A stretch of 64,000 nt of DNA, taken from NCBI RefSeq assembly GCF_000150275.1, contig NW_002060959.1, positions 254,172-318,171 of the forward strand. Reading direction: 5' to 3'. The DNA is from Trichoplax adhaerens. Taxonomy: Eukaryota > Placozoa > Uniplacotomia > Trichoplacea > Trichoplacidae. Shown here in pieces: positions 11,046 through 23,680 of this stretch. Under the pieces are notes generated by a model that made no database searches, was not told the origin of the DNA, and saw only the letters and a list, made by a program, of their open reading frames with translations. The translations under genes and the position numbers were made by a program. Within the stretch, counting starts at the first letter, position 1. The number at the start of each line of letters is the position of its first letter.

Positions 11046-11380
11046 GGAGATGCGGGAAATTTCGAATTTATGGTACCAACGTACTGTACCAACAGAAAGT
11101 GGTCCTGGTCCTGTAGTACTGTACACTATACTGTACTCAGTGTACTGTACTGTACTGCACAGACTGTGTAACTAACCATGCATATCCCCCGTTATTAATA
11201 ATGCACTACGTAACGACATGTAACAGTACTGTACTGTACTGTATACATAAGTCTCATTTGTACTGTAGCGGAAACGCTCTTCAGAAGAAGAGTAAGAACA
11301 GTGTACATATGCAGTAGTGCTGTAGATCATACTGTGTAACTTTGCAGTTTGCACGTAATTTCGAAATTTCCCGTATCTCC
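11046..11380. mobile_element. MITE-like element, 335 bp, with inverted termini and 3-4 bp target duplication
   Basis: The left end GGAGATGCGGGAAATTTCGA is matched, reverse-complemented, by the right end (...TCGAAATTTCCCGTATCTCC), about 20 bp with one mismatch plus a few more bases. It is flanked by CAG (possibly CCAG) on both sides: 11043-11045 and 11381-11383. The paralogous flank of copy 4 shows the empty site: ATTGTCCAG followed directly by AACTAG at about 13972-13986. The inside is non-coding and rich in GTACTGTAC and TACTGTAC words, with an internal direct repeat ATACTGTGTAACT-like at about 11164 and 11329. No transposase is present, so mobilisation would be in trans; the superfamily is not assignable. 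Confidence 0.8.
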
Positions 11381-11929
11381 CAGGACTAGTATGTACAATG
11401 CATAAGAAAGAAAATTACTCGTAAGAGTGAAGTTTCCTGTATCATACACAACCCTTCGTCGATTTAAATTAAAACCAACAACGTTCTCCATGAAGAAAAT
11501 CTTATCAATCGCTTCTTAATCCCAAATGGATTAGTAATACAATGAACACTATCATTAAGTCATGTTTGCAGAATCGAAACAATATGAATGAAGATAATAT
11601 CTTGCTACTGGTATGGATAAAGTGATTTAAATCTATTATTAATCTATGTGGGACCCAACTTTGATATGAATAAAATCCATCATGCCCTTGCGAATTATCG
11701 GTTATTTCAAAGAAGGAAAGATTATTGTCCGGATGGTTCTTTGGCATAATTTAAATAACTCGTCTTTTGTCATGGTAAGTAGGAAGATTGTAACAGCAAA
11801 GCATTTGGTACTTGATAGTGAAGAGTCGCTGATATATCTTAAACTTGCTACTTTAATACGTGAAAACACTCGCTAACGGGCTAATCAATCTTGCTAATAA
11901 TGATACTGCAATCATTTTTTGTCTACTCT

Positions 11930-12300
11930 AAGCATTAGCAAGTCTATCAGATATGCCATCACCATTACCATAGCCAAGTAAATAAGATATACCAATCCAA
12001 CACTTATTATTTATTTCTATTAATTTCTAAATTGCATATTCCAACAACTACGACACTGATCGCTTGATAAAACAAATAATAACCATTTAGGCCGAGTCCA
12101 TAAGCTCGAATGATTGTATCGTATAATAAAATAGTCCAATGCCTATAGTATCTAAGATCTAATCGGTACTAGATGTTAAATTAATCGAATTAGTGACGTT
12201 ATCTAAACCATAAAACTCTTCATTTGAACTTGGTAAGGCTGCTTTATCGTCAACATGATCGTAGTCTTGATACTCCCTCTCAACTACATTGTTAATGGTT
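11930..12300 (-). pseudogene. Relic of the N-terminal part of an SV2-like transporter
   Basis: Reverse-strand translation in shifting frames gives recognisable family pieces in order: an acidic tail with DDKAALPSSNEEF, SINLTSS, LFYY, YYLFYQAISVVVVGICNLEINRN, then a degraded TM2 ending in DRLANA at about 11930. Stops and frameshifts interrupt it, and the remaining two thirds of the gene are missing. It is paired with the relic at 14530-14890 as part of the same segmental duplication. Confidence 0.75.
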
Positions 12301-12310
12301 CTAATGTGTG

Positions 12311-13399
12311 AAAGTTCCAGAAAATTGTCATAAGTGCAAAAGAAGGACTATACTCAGATAGTCCTTGGTAGAAGTTAGACGAACCTGACTTATGTAATAA
12401 AGTGAAATTTGCAAGAAACTGCAGTTCTTGATGTATTGTTGACGATCACTTTATGACATCATTTTACATTAACTGCAGTCTATTATCTCTAGTCATCTGT
12501 AATGAAGGTTAATATTTAGTATTCTCCTTCATAGAATATTTCTTTATTTAGTAATGTATTGTAAGATGATTTAAGATTTTAGTGTAGGACTTGCAAGTAA
12601 TATCCAAATTAATGTAGATGATAGTGGAAGGATTGTGTCAGACAGTATAATGTTATACCTATTGCAAGACTCACTTAAACGGCTTTTTAATTTATAAAGT
12701 AAAACATATTAAATAAACTGGTATTGTTCCCCTAATCTCTATCTTGGTTCAAAGTGTCACCAACCTTAGTGTATCTTAGCAAAATTAAGCTAAATTATTA
12801 CACATCGTATAGCTTTCATTCTTCTGTTTTCTTACTCGAATGAAGTTAAATGCTGGTTTTTATTATACAGATTAAAATATACGAGCTATTGCACGTGTAG
12901 TTATATAATACGACCACAAAGAATTCTGAATGTAAACCTTTGATATTTAAAGCTACTTCTTATCATTTTAATAACTATTATATGTAAATAAGTAAGTGGC
13001 TATTAAAAGTATTATCAGCATTTCCAGTGAGAATTTGCACGCAACAAGTTTTACCACTATTTTCGAGTAATGAAAGACAAAGCCAAAACTAAGCTGTTAT
13101 GCTTCACAAGAACAACCTAAGAGCCCAACGATAGTTACTTACTGAATCCTTTATTTCGTAACAAAAGCATTACTTTATTAACTACTATAACGCAATTAAT
13201 TACTTAACGTAAGTTTTAATATAGAAGAATATCAGCGTTCGTATATTTTCCTCTTATTTTATTAATATTCATAATATGGTCCAATATCTATAAGTTTTCA
13301 TGTAAATCATAATCCATATTGAAGTTAAGGCGATAGACTTTTCTTTCTTAGTCTTTGAATAGGTGGCTAAATACAGTCCTGTAGTATACAAGCCATAAG
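12311..13399. other. Intergenic; carries one copy of a dispersed repeat
   Basis: No gene. A stretch at about 12340-12455 (TAATAAAGTGAAATTTGCAA and neighbours) recurs at about 30460-30555 in the same orientation and at about 35725-35880 in the opposite one. The stretch 13030-13445 is similar to 5640-6075. Confidence 0.5.
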
Positions 13400-13768
13400 C
13401 TATTCACGATACAAATAGCGTTTTAATAGCATGATGTAGTTACTGTATAAGTTTATCATCGATAGACTTAACCATCCCCTGTTACTTTTATTGATATCTA
13501 AATCACAAGCAGAAAGAATAATGTATCCCATTGCTTGAAAGTAGACATTATATCCTCCATAGCAAAGACCACACGATAAAACAACCAAATAGTGAAATAA
13601 TCCGACGTCGATGTTTTCTACGATATCATCGATACTTGATATTAAATCATGCGAATCAATGGTACAATCTGAACCGGCGTTTTCATCAATATCACTTATT
13701 AAAGCCGTTTCTTCACCGTCTTCTCTCTCATCGAATTGATTCTCGATCGTCATATTTGTCGATAGCAA
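13400..13768 (-). pseudogene. 5' fragment of an SV2-like transporter (copy 4)
   Basis: The first ~100 codons are nearly identical to copy 3 (acidic tail with ETALISD, TM1, CDLDINKSNRGWLSLSM) and then run into unrelated sequence (INLYSNYIMLLKRYLYRE) and a stop. The homology break at about 13454 coincides with the edge of the segmental duplication. The family start Met (MTIE) is at 13753; the longer ORF start at 13768 is not conserved. With only TM1 and the edge of TM2 it cannot be a transporter. Confidence 0.85.
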
Positions 13769-14890
13769 TATAACATCAACAGCTATAGAATTGCATTGAT
13801 TAAATTAGTCAAAAAATAAGACACGGAACAGATACACAGCTTACGATCACCATCCTTAGTCGCACGATTTTTACTTTTTAGATTTAATCAATGTTCTTTT
13901 CCAATAGCTGATACGATGATAAAGAATAATTAAATGTGACTATCATAGCTAAGATCTTGCAGATGGCACTATTGTCCAGAACTAGAATGAATATCGCGTA
14001 AATCAGAGAATTTCTTGCAAGGGTCAAAGTTTCTTCTATCATGCAAAACACTTTGTAAAGATGTGTTAAAATCAATTACGTTCTCCATGACAACATTCAT
14101 GTCAATCACTTGTTAATCCCAAATGGATTTGTAATAGAATGAACACCAGCATTAAATCATATTTGCCGGATCGAAACTATATGATTCAAGATATAACGGT
14201 TCTATCGGCTTAGCAAAAGTAATTCAAATCTATTGTTAATTTATATAGGTTCCAACCTTGACGTGAATAAAGTTTGTCACTCCCTTACGAATTGTAGGTT
14301 AGATCAAAGGAAGGAGAATTATTTTCCGCCTGATTTTCTAGTAAAATTCAATAGCTCGTCTTTTGATAAGGTAAGCAGGGAGGATCGTAGCAGCAAAACA
14401 TTTATCAATTAATAAGACTATCATCGATAAATCTTAAACTCCCTACTGTTATAAACAAAAGAAACTGCTAATGTGTAAATTAATCTTACTAATAATGATA
14501 CCTCGATAATTTTTCATCTATCCTAATTCTTATCCAGTCTATTTAATATTCCATCACCAAGACTATAGTTTATCAAATAAGATACTCCAACCCAACCCTT
14601 ACTATTTCTATTAATTTCTAAACTGTACACTGAAACAGCTATGAAACCAATCGTTGGATAAAACAAATAACAGCCATCTATGCCAATTTCACAAGTTCTA
14701 ATGATTGTACTATCTAATATAATAGTCCAACATCCGTGGCATCTTGTCGAAGCTACATGTTAAATTAATTGAATTGGTGACACTGTCTAAAGCATAAATT
14801 TCTTCATTTGAGCTTGGCAAACTTGCTTTATCATCAACATTATCGTAGTCTTGATACCCTCTCTGAACGACATTGCTAATGGTACTTCGA
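13454..14890. repeat. Segmental duplication, unit B (partner 10523-12310)
   Basis: Same order as unit A: 5' part of the transporter, upstream DNA, then a relic. The site that in unit A carries the MITE is uninterrupted here. Many substitutions and small indels have accumulated in the non-coding part, while the coding part is closer. Confidence 0.8.
14530..14890 (-). pseudogene. Relic of the N-terminal part of an SV2-like transporter
   Basis: Partner of the relic at 11930-12300. Reverse-strand reading gives QDYDNVDDKASLPSSNEE, ALDSVTNSINLT, then a frameshift, and GCYLFYPTIGFIAVSVYSLEINRNSKGWVGVSYL. Multiple frame breaks are present and no downstream part of the gene remains. Confidence 0.7.
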
Positions 14891-17667
14891 AATAAAATTA
14901 TACTGTTCTAAAAGATATCAAAATCTATCATCAATTTACGGCTTACAACTAAATAATTTTTTTTTTAATTTACACCTTCAATCGAGAAGAGCGTTTTCGA
15001 ATCTACAGTAATTTACACTCATAAAATTATATTTATTGTAGACATCACCGCCTTAGCCCCTAACATCAAAAATTACTTGTTGCAGTCTAACAACTATAAG
15101 AAAAATCACTAATACATGAAATCAACTACAAAATGCTCAAAAAATTACTCGTTGCAGTTTAGTTACTGTAAGAAAAGTCACTAACGCATGAAATTTGTTG
15201 GATTCAGTTAGGTCATGCATTTAATTCTTATGTGAATGATAGCCTTCAAAGATGAGCTCTACAATTAATAATAGCTTCTAAGTTGCTCTTTATTTGTATG
15301 CTATGGCTACTGTAGCAAACTATTTAAACAGCATTTTCTATTTCGCAACGAAAACTTTAAGACTATGGCTGATTAGATTTCACGTATTTTTACCATGAAT
15401 AGTACTTAGTGACGTTATTCTTACCTGTTATGGTATATCATGCGTCCCAGAGACTCATGATATACTTCTACGTAATAAAATTAAAAATTTTTTCGAGCTC
15501 AAACGTAAAATGCCTAAATGAATCGGTTTTCGTGGCTTAGCTATTTGTTAATCTGAATTCTGTAGCCACTAGTAAATCCTGATATTTATTTACAATATTT
15601 TAAAAATTAATTTTTGCAATTAGTACGTGATCCTATCGTGGCCATCATGCATGGAAATGTAACATTTTGCATGGATTTTTGAAAACTGCACACTTGGCAA
15701 CATTAATGGTAATTTAAGCGTAAAATAATATTCTACTCATACTACTACATATATTATTAATTGTCTTACTACTAAGTCGTTATAATTATTGGCAGTTTTC
15801 GCTATACTGAAACTTGTAAATGGCTACGTCTAGAATATTAATAATTGCACCGTACTGAGGTGGTCATGAATTATAAGAGCGATCACTGTAATTATTTAAT
15901 CGTTCTGACTAGTGTTAGTGTCTGAAAGTTTTAAGCGTATTTTGGCTAGCACATTAAAGTAATACTCCAGTAAGCGAATCATCGAGTTAACTTTATGAGG
16001 AGGAATGAGCTGGTCTTCATCCATATAGATCCCTAAGACTTAATTGGAGATCTTAATCGACCCTAACAATCGATTTCAAAGAGCTTGGTTCCAGATGACA
16101 AAATTAGCTTTTAACAGTAACTTACCATCAAGAATCAACGGTAAATCACAACATACAGTAACAGTATCGACTTTGAAAAAAACTTTTCATACTGTAATTC
16201 ATTGCATAAAATTACGCCATTGGTAAAGATTTTATTAAACACTATGCATCTACCATAAATCGGCATAAATTATTGGTGTAGTTTGATAACAGTATGAAAA
16301 TAAACTATGCCTAAAATTATTAAGCTTCGATGACGCAATATATTTATTCCTACGAGAATTATAGATAGAAGAAAGTTATCATTAAATAAACAATAGCCTG
16401 AATCTGTTTTTCATTCATATGGTAATGTTGCAATTAGTTTATTTATAAGCTTAATATACTACCGTAATCACGTTACAACGTAATACTAATTTTAAATTAC
16501 TACTGTAGCGAGTTGAAATCACTGCAACCATATGAATAAGCTATTTGTTGTAGCATTTGTATTTCATTAAAAAGGTTCTACTTATCAATGTTTAGCTCTT
16601 GCACTTTCTAAGAAGAGTCATTAATAAGGCCATTAAAGAATCTAGAATACTTTACTTTGTCAAATATAAAATCATTACAGACCACTTCCCATATGATGTA
16701 TCGTATATATCGATATATCACAGCTATTATCGTACGGTTAGTCTCACGTTTCGATGATTTACCTGCAGATTTTATGCAATAGGATAATTTACCATATATT
16801 TTCGTCGAAATAATCCCTCATCACAGCATAAGTAAAATTAATATCGAATAAATAAGACCTATGGCCGATATTGCTTAGATCTGCTACAACCAAATTTTAT
16901 TGAAAATATACGGAAACGTAATTAGACGCGATTATTTCTTATTATATAATATATAGATATTATCATACATTATGTTATCGAACAAAACTGGTTCCAACAG
17001 TATCAAGGTCTGGAGTTTGGGTAAATTTTAATTGCATCTATTAGTTAATAAAGCGTAACTGCAATCGTTCATTTCTTTTTCTCAGTAATTCTATTACAGT
17101 CACCTTCGCTTTTGCTAATTTTCTTTGTTTATGAATCTTTTAATATTAATGTATTATAACTCTAACTTTAGAATGAATATATTACAAGTTTGATAACATT
17201 ACTAATTTACCGTTTCTAGAAAATGACAATCTCCTCTCTAGAGCTACAATTGTTACTGATGCTGCCTAAAACACTTTAAAAGCATCAATTATCCTTTTTA
17301 GTACTAACTATCTCTCGAACATCGAACCGCTAGAGTCAAAATGACAATATGGATGTCTGATCCTGTTAAATTTATTATTTCTAGAGTAGACCTTAATGAC
17401 AACTTTGAATTCGTTAACACCTAAACGTATAGGTAGAAGTATATTCCATGATTTCTATCATAACCATTCCAAATTCCATTTGCTTAACCATATAACACAA
17501 TTCAAAGTACGATCGTACTTATAAATGTTATTGCTCAAAATAACAAATTTTATTTGTCCAAAATCATTTTAAAACAAGAAGAATACACGTAATAATTTTG
17601 AAAATAGGTGTACGATAAGCCATATAATCTTCACCACCTAAATCAAGTTCTCTACTCTATCATCCAT
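14891..17667. other. Intergenic, no gene seen
   Basis: Nearly 2.8 kb of AT-rich DNA. A short partial repeat (AAAAATTACT(T/C)GTTGCAGT and AAGAAAA(A/G)TCACTAA) occurs twice about 80 bp apart near 15,070-15,190. The 60-codon plus-strand ORF at 16044 has no recognisable features. Confidence 0.45.
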
Positions 17668-19284
17668 TTATCCAATATCAGTATTAGTTGTATCAGGTAG
17701 AAATAATGCTACAAATGCGCTTAGCAAGCAGAATGAAGAAAATATTGTAAAGGTAGCTATACAATTAGAATAAAATAGTGAAGAAAATATTATCATCCCT
17801 AGTATACCTCCAAAATATCCTATAAAACCGACAATACCAGCCGCAGTCGATCTGAATTCAGTACGAAACAATTCTGTAGTCCAAATTTTACAAGGTGTCC
17901 ATCCATTAACCGTAATAGACGTGAAAATACATGCTAAGATCATGACACTTTGTGTATTATCGAATATTAACATCATTATAATACTTAAGCCACTTATGGA
18001 TACTAAAACGATGTATAACGCTTTACGGCCAACACGATTTATCAGTAAAAAGCATAAAATTGCAGTAGGTATTGATAGCAGATTACCAATCAAAACATTT
18101 AGTACGACAGATTTTAAACTTTCGCCAGATTGACAATCAAAGTTAGTAGAAAGCATAAAATGTGTTGCATTCCATGATAAATGATTATCTTTACTAGCAT
18201 GATGATGCCAACATGTTTTACCACTTACATAATAAGCAGTGACTGTTGGAACCCATAGAATAAATCCCTGCTCGGTGAAACAATATCCAAACCACATAAT
18301 AATTAGTATCAGTAATCGTTTACGCCAAGGTTGCTTCATAAGTTTGCGAATATTATCCATAAAATCCTTATAGCTATCGTTTCTAACATTATCATAGATA
18401 TTATTTAGTCGTACATCAAGATGATTTAATTGAAAATGAATTTCTTGATAGTAAGAATCACTAGCAGAGTTAAAGCAAGAGTTAATTTGATTAATTTTAT
18501 TTAACACATTTCTTATGCCCTTTCTGTCATTGTTAGCTAAAACAAATCGTAAACTATTAGGCATGTATAAAAGTATACATAAACTTAATAAGGTGGGAAT
18601 AGTTCCAATCAGAAGATAAAGTCGCCAACTTGTAAAGTATATGGCACCCATAGGGATATAAAATGAGCGCGGTAAAACAACTAGGGCAATAATACTTCCA
18701 ACTGTTGTTCCAAGCGTGATAAATGTAGATAAAACTGCTCCAGCTCTACCCCTATGGCGTCGAGGAAAAAATTCTGTAACATAAGGATAGACTGTCGTAC
18801 TAATACCAGCACAGCCTAGGCTAAAAGCGCCAGTCATAATTACAAACATGACGTAGTTATAAGCGAATACACATCCTAATATACTAATCCAATTGATTAG
18901 TAAGCAGAGAACGAGAATTTTTCGTCTTCCGTAAGTATCCGCTAATTTGCCAAATATACCAAAGCCTACAGTAATGCCTATCATAAAAGTCAGACCTACC
19001 CAACCTTTATTATTTCGGTTAATATCTAAATCGCATGCTGCCACTACTATAAAGCCTAATGATTGAAAAAGCAAGGAATATCCACCGTAGCCAAGCCCAC
19101 ACACTATAGTAATTACATAATGAAATAATCTAATATCGAAAGCATCTACAATCTCATCTATCTTGGATGTTAAATCGATCGAATCGGTCGAGTAATCTGA
19201 ACTATAAAGTTCTTCATGTTGGTCCATCAACACCGTTTTTTCATCATTATCGTCGCTTGATAAAAGCGACTTCTCAGTAACCAT
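17668..19284 (-). CDS. SV2-like MFS transporter, 538 aa (copy 5)
   Basis: Complete intronless ORF (MVTEKSLLSSDD...). The tail keeps a variant dileucine motif E15-x3-L19-M20. Signatures: CDLDINRNNKGW before TM2, GKLADTYGRRK (G-R changed to G-K), EFFPRRHRGRA, TSWRLYLLIG, MPNSLRF, EQGFILWVPTVTAYY, NRVGRK, ELFRTEFRST (R for P after ELF, shared with copies 6, 7 and 10) and LFLPDTTNTDIG. The luminal loop begins KTCWHHHASKDNHLSWNATH with one sequon (NAT) and ends FDCQSGE. It stands alone, with about 4 kb of gene-free DNA on its upstream side and 3.9 kb to copy 4, and is the most isolated and among the most divergent of the copies. Confidence 0.9.
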   Translation of the reverse strand: MVTEKSLLSSDDNDEKTVLMDQHEELYSSDYSTDSIDLTSKIDEIVDAFDIRLFHYVITIVCGLGYGGYSLLFQSLGFIVVAACDLDINRNNKGWVGLTFMIGITVGFGIFGKLADTYGRRKILVLCLLINWISILGCVFAYNYVMFVIMTGAFSLGCAGISTTVYPYVTEFFPRRHRGRAGAVLSTFITLGTTVGSIIALVVLPRSFYIPMGAIYFTSWRLYLLIGTIPTLLSLCILLYMPNSLRFVLANNDRKGIRNVLNKINQINSCFNSASDSYYQEIHFQLNHLDVRLNNIYDNVRNDSYKDFMDNIRKLMKQPWRKRLLILIIMWFGYCFTEQGFILWVPTVTAYYVSGKTCWHHHASKDNHLSWNATHFMLSTNFDCQSGESLKSVVLNVLIGNLLSIPTAILCFLLINRVGRKALYIVLVSISGLSIIMMLIFDNTQSVMILACIFTSITVNGWTPCKIWTTELFRTEFRSTAAGIVGFIGYFGGILGMIIFSSLFYSNCIATFTIFSSFCLLSAFVALFLPDTTNTDIG

Positions 19285-22200
19285 AATTTAAAAATACTAT
19301 AACATAAAATTCCAATCTTTTAGTAGAAAAATATGAAGCTTGAGCTACCTAATGATAATCTTACTTAAATATATTAGCTCTTTTAAATCCTTCGATGTTA
19401 AAGAGAGTAAAAATTTTTTCCTGATTTAATCCATTTCGATATAACAGCAATAGTAATATTTAACCTTTTAACTTATACTTAACATTGTTTATATAACAAA
19501 AAGCTTTTATGCTAACCTTGCAATTGTATAGGGATTCAATTAGACACTAAATCGTAAAGGTTCGATGATGAAATCAATCGATTCCTTGGAGAATTACTGC
19601 AGAAAAGTGTAATCGCGTCATGAACAATAGTCTAAAATTAACAAACTATCTTTGGGGTTTTCTGGTAGCGAACATGAGGTCGCTACCGGCGACTTCAAGC
19701 TTATACATTATAGCTATCATACTGTTTTCCGATCACCATCATCATATATCAGAAGTAGCTTTTCAATAGCTATCATTAGTTATACTTTTAACATAAAAGT
19801 TCAATGTTTTTAGCGGAAACATATAGTAATAATGAATTTATTAGTTTAAATAACATAACAGTTATTAAATTCAAACACTAGGAAATTAGGGAAAAACACC
19901 AGTTTATTTAGAATTTAGAAAACAACTTATAAAAATCAATTAAAAATTATAATAAGGGCAGAATTACTGCCTCAACCAATCAAACTACCTACGTAAAATA
20001 TGATCTACTTACGAATTTATGAAAATCCAAATCTTCATTTTCTATCTTGAACTAAGACTTGAACCACTTTTCTACTGAACTATGCCACCTTTTAAATGCT
20101 ATGCATAGCATTTGGTGGGATCAGACTATCAAATAACTATTCTAAAAGATCGGAACGTTTGGATTATACCGTATTCAATAACGAAGTGACATTATTTCTA
20201 CTGCATTTTGTAATCAAAGTTGGCTACAATTTTTGTCATAGTTGAAGCATGAGTATTATACTGACTAAATATATCACATACTTTACAATCTAACATCGTG
20301 ATATTCTTATCAAATTATGCTACAGAATATTCTTAAGTTCTAAACTGAATAAAGTAGTCGGGTTTACAATATGTGTTACAATGCTTAGTTAAACCTACTG
20401 TGGTTAAACCAAATTAAGTTATTTTTTAAGCTACAATACTTATTTAAATAATAAAAAAACTTGAAGGAGAATTTTTAAAATTAACCTGCATTACAATATT
20501 TAGCGTAAGTAACTCCGTGATGTTCTCGCTTAAATATACAGTATCTTTTAATGTTTAGATGTTGATGAGCGAAGAGCTATATCATTGTAGTGCACTAGTT
20601 CCACACCCCGTCATGTTGCTGACGAATCGTGAGCTCAACACTCTTTTAATAAACAAATATTATATAGATTGTAGTGTAACTCTAAAAAAATTCTTAAATA
20701 CAGCTTATTGAATTTAAAAGTTACATTCTTCGCTAATTTCTACAATCAAAGGCTATTGCATAGTCAAATATACTAGTATGTGTTGTATCTAATCCTACAA
20801 TTTCGTTCTCAGCATGTGCATTAGCTGTAAAACTATCAATGCTAGCGATTTCGTTAGCTACAATAGTCACAATGTCAATATTTCTCACGTTACTTCATGA
20901 CAGCATACATACTGCTATACGGTAAATATCTGACGCTATTAAAGTTTAATATGAAGTATCCTTTATCTACTAAACCCTCATGTATTTCTCTACTTAGCAA
21001 CTAAATCTGCTATTACTGACTCTTTGAATCTTCTAGCGTGTTCTTGACTTAATCCATTCTGATAGGACAATGTTACGAACGTTTAAGCTCGGACGAAAGA
21101 ATCCATCTATTCCAAAGGGAATTACCGAAGATAAATGTAGCTGCGTCATTATCTCTAGTTTAAAAGCTTACTTTGCATTCAGATATTAGCATAGTCAGAA
21201 ATAAATTATCCCATATGACTTTTCTACTTCATAACCATGGCTTTGTACTATTCATGCTTCACTACCATATGCATATACGGTTGTTCTTACATAAAATGAT
21301 AGCTATTACTCTAGACTAGTTATGCTTCACTTTTATACGATATACGAGTTTTTCTCACATGAAATAATTGCTACTACCATAGACTATTCATACTTTACTT
21401 TTATACTGCAGTACAAAAGTATTATGGCTGACTCTTACCTTGCACTACTGTGTTATGTGGTATCGAGCATACAGCATGTTTCTGTAACTATACATTGGGT
21501 TTTCATTTAAGCCTAAATGGCTTAATGTAATTTTTTTCACTTTGATTTTATGGGAGTACTAAATGCCTATTGAAGCCATCTCTATATTATAAAATATGAT
21601 TTCAAAGAGGTTCCGACTTTAAGGCAATTGCTCTACCGTGAGTAGCTATGTTAGTGATGAACTCCTGAAAAGCAGATTATGATTCTGGTTGCGAGAGAAT
21701 AATATTTTATCTCTACGGTAGACTAAAAGCCTTCAATAACGATTAATGATATACATTAACAATGGTGACTATAAAATTTTAAAGTAGTTCAGTATCCAAA
21801 AAGCAATTGTTAAAGATAATCATTTGCCATATACTAATAAAAGTGCTTCAAACGATGATACCTTATAACTATTAGAATATACTTCCTAGATAATTTTCCT
21901 TCAGTGCAATCAACTTTAATTAACTATTTATTAAGCAATAATAGGATTATCCAATAAAGACAGTACAAAGTGAAATTGTAAAAACTGCCCTTCATTTTAT
22001 AGTCTACAAGTTGTAGCAGTATAGTAGTAGGGCAGTAATGTCAATAAAACTCAAGATAAATGCTCAACCATGGCTGCATCATTACTACTATATTATCAAA
22101 TAGAAGAGTGTTGAATAGAATTGTTTAAAGAACTAGTTAGAAAATAAAACTTATATTATATTATGTAATTACAAGTTTGCGATAAGCTCGTTAAGTACGT

Positions 22201-23680
22201 AAATACTAAAATTATCGTACAATGAAATTTTCTGATATTGATAAAATATATCTTACTAAATTAATGCTAAATGTCAAGCAAGAAAGTATTGAATTTCACT
22301 ACACTAGATGGAGAGATTTTTTCACTCCAAAGAATAGCGTTTAAACTTAATAGGAATGCTTTGCCGACTAACTAGATGTCTTTGAAATCCTTACTATTTA
22401 ATCGGTGTGCAAATTAAATTTTATTGCAACCTTATCTCCTTCTCCATACAAAAAATTAAACTCGGTTAATTTTATATCGTTTCTTTCTTTCCTACTATTG
22501 TATTTGTTGATTATTGCAGCGATTACTGCAGTGAAGACTTTGAAATGTTCCAAACAGAAAATTTTAGAAGATCAGAAGCAAGCTAGTAACAGCCAACTAC
22601 ATATTATAATCACAAATGCTATTAATGTATCGACAATTAACAGCCAAAAACAAACTTTCTCAATAACACAACTGTCACAATTTCACTTCTGCGACAAGGT
22701 AACGTACAGTAAAAGTCTATAAGTAGCTACTGACTTAAACGCCCTTTTACTTAACGTTAAACACACACAGCAAAAGACTGTAAAGAGGAAACTTTAATTA
22801 GCAAAGATATATCTACAACTTTTTACCGCCACTGAACTCAAACGTTCCCGTTTATATAGGAACCGTCTAATTTGTAAGCAACAACAGTATTATTGTTATT
22901 CCTTGCTAGGAGAAATATCTCGAACTGAGATGTTCCTTACATAGCTTTTCTATCAGCAAATATTTTGAATCTCTAACTCATACTCAATCTTAATCTAAGC
23001 TCGTAGGTTATCTAATTTAACTATCTTCAATTAGAACTTGAATCATCTTATTGCTATCTGTCACACAATAACAATCCACATCAAGTATGTAATGAACTAT
23101 TAAAAACAACATCCACGTTAAGGCATTACTTATCTTACCTAGCACTACAAATATGGATATTCTCCATACTAGCTACTACTGTACTTATTATATTATCCTA
23201 ATGACAAGGTAACACCGTAACAGCAACTTGTTCGGATAATATTTCTATATCATTCCTTTTCAATGAATAGCTCAGGCTATACAAGATAAATAAGAAAAGG
23301 AACATATCAAGGTTTATAACTCTTAGATTCATAATCCAAGTCAAATAGTGGATTTCTTAGATCTCATTCAATCACGAATGAGTTAAAGTCATAAAGTACA
23401 GTAGATGAATTAGATTAAATGTTGTTGGTTCAAGGTAGCATTTAAATCCAATAAAAATGAAATTATTTAAGATTAGGATTAAATTCTCTTCGTACCCACT
23501 TTTTTGTCGATTCTTCTCTACATGTTCTGTAACTAGGAACAGCTATGTCTCTAATCAAGGTCATTTCTATTTTATTAAGCGTGCTGCTTTCAGTAGTTTG
23601 TAACTATCTTATCCTTATAATTATTCTCATAAAATGTTGTCATTCTTTTCACGAAAATATCTTTATCACTTATTAGCTCA
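19285..23680. other. Intergenic, 4.4 kb, no supported gene
   Basis: AT-rich, with no clear relic of the transporter and no satellite. The spacing suggests that a decayed unit could lie here, but nothing alignable was seen by eye. The plus-strand ORF at 22405-22722 (105 codons, one hydrophobic stretch, low-complexity polar tail) has no family resemblance and is not called. Confidence 0.45.

Larger units (their letters stand above)
10523..12310. repeat. Segmental duplication, unit A (partner 13454-14890)
   Basis: Unit A holds the first part of copy 3, its upstream DNA, the MITE and the relic at 11930-12300. Unit B at 13454-14890 has the same order without the MITE. The match begins abruptly at ATCATCGATAGACTTAACCA inside the coding region (about 10524 and 13455). 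The shared upstream DNA shows that a genomic block was copied, not a processed transcript. Confidence 0.8.

Noticed and set aside
22405-22722. 105-codon plus-strand ORF with one hydrophobic segment
   Set aside because: Low-complexity, AT-driven composition, no family resemblance, no relation to neighbours; length is within chance for AT-rich DNA scanned in six frames.
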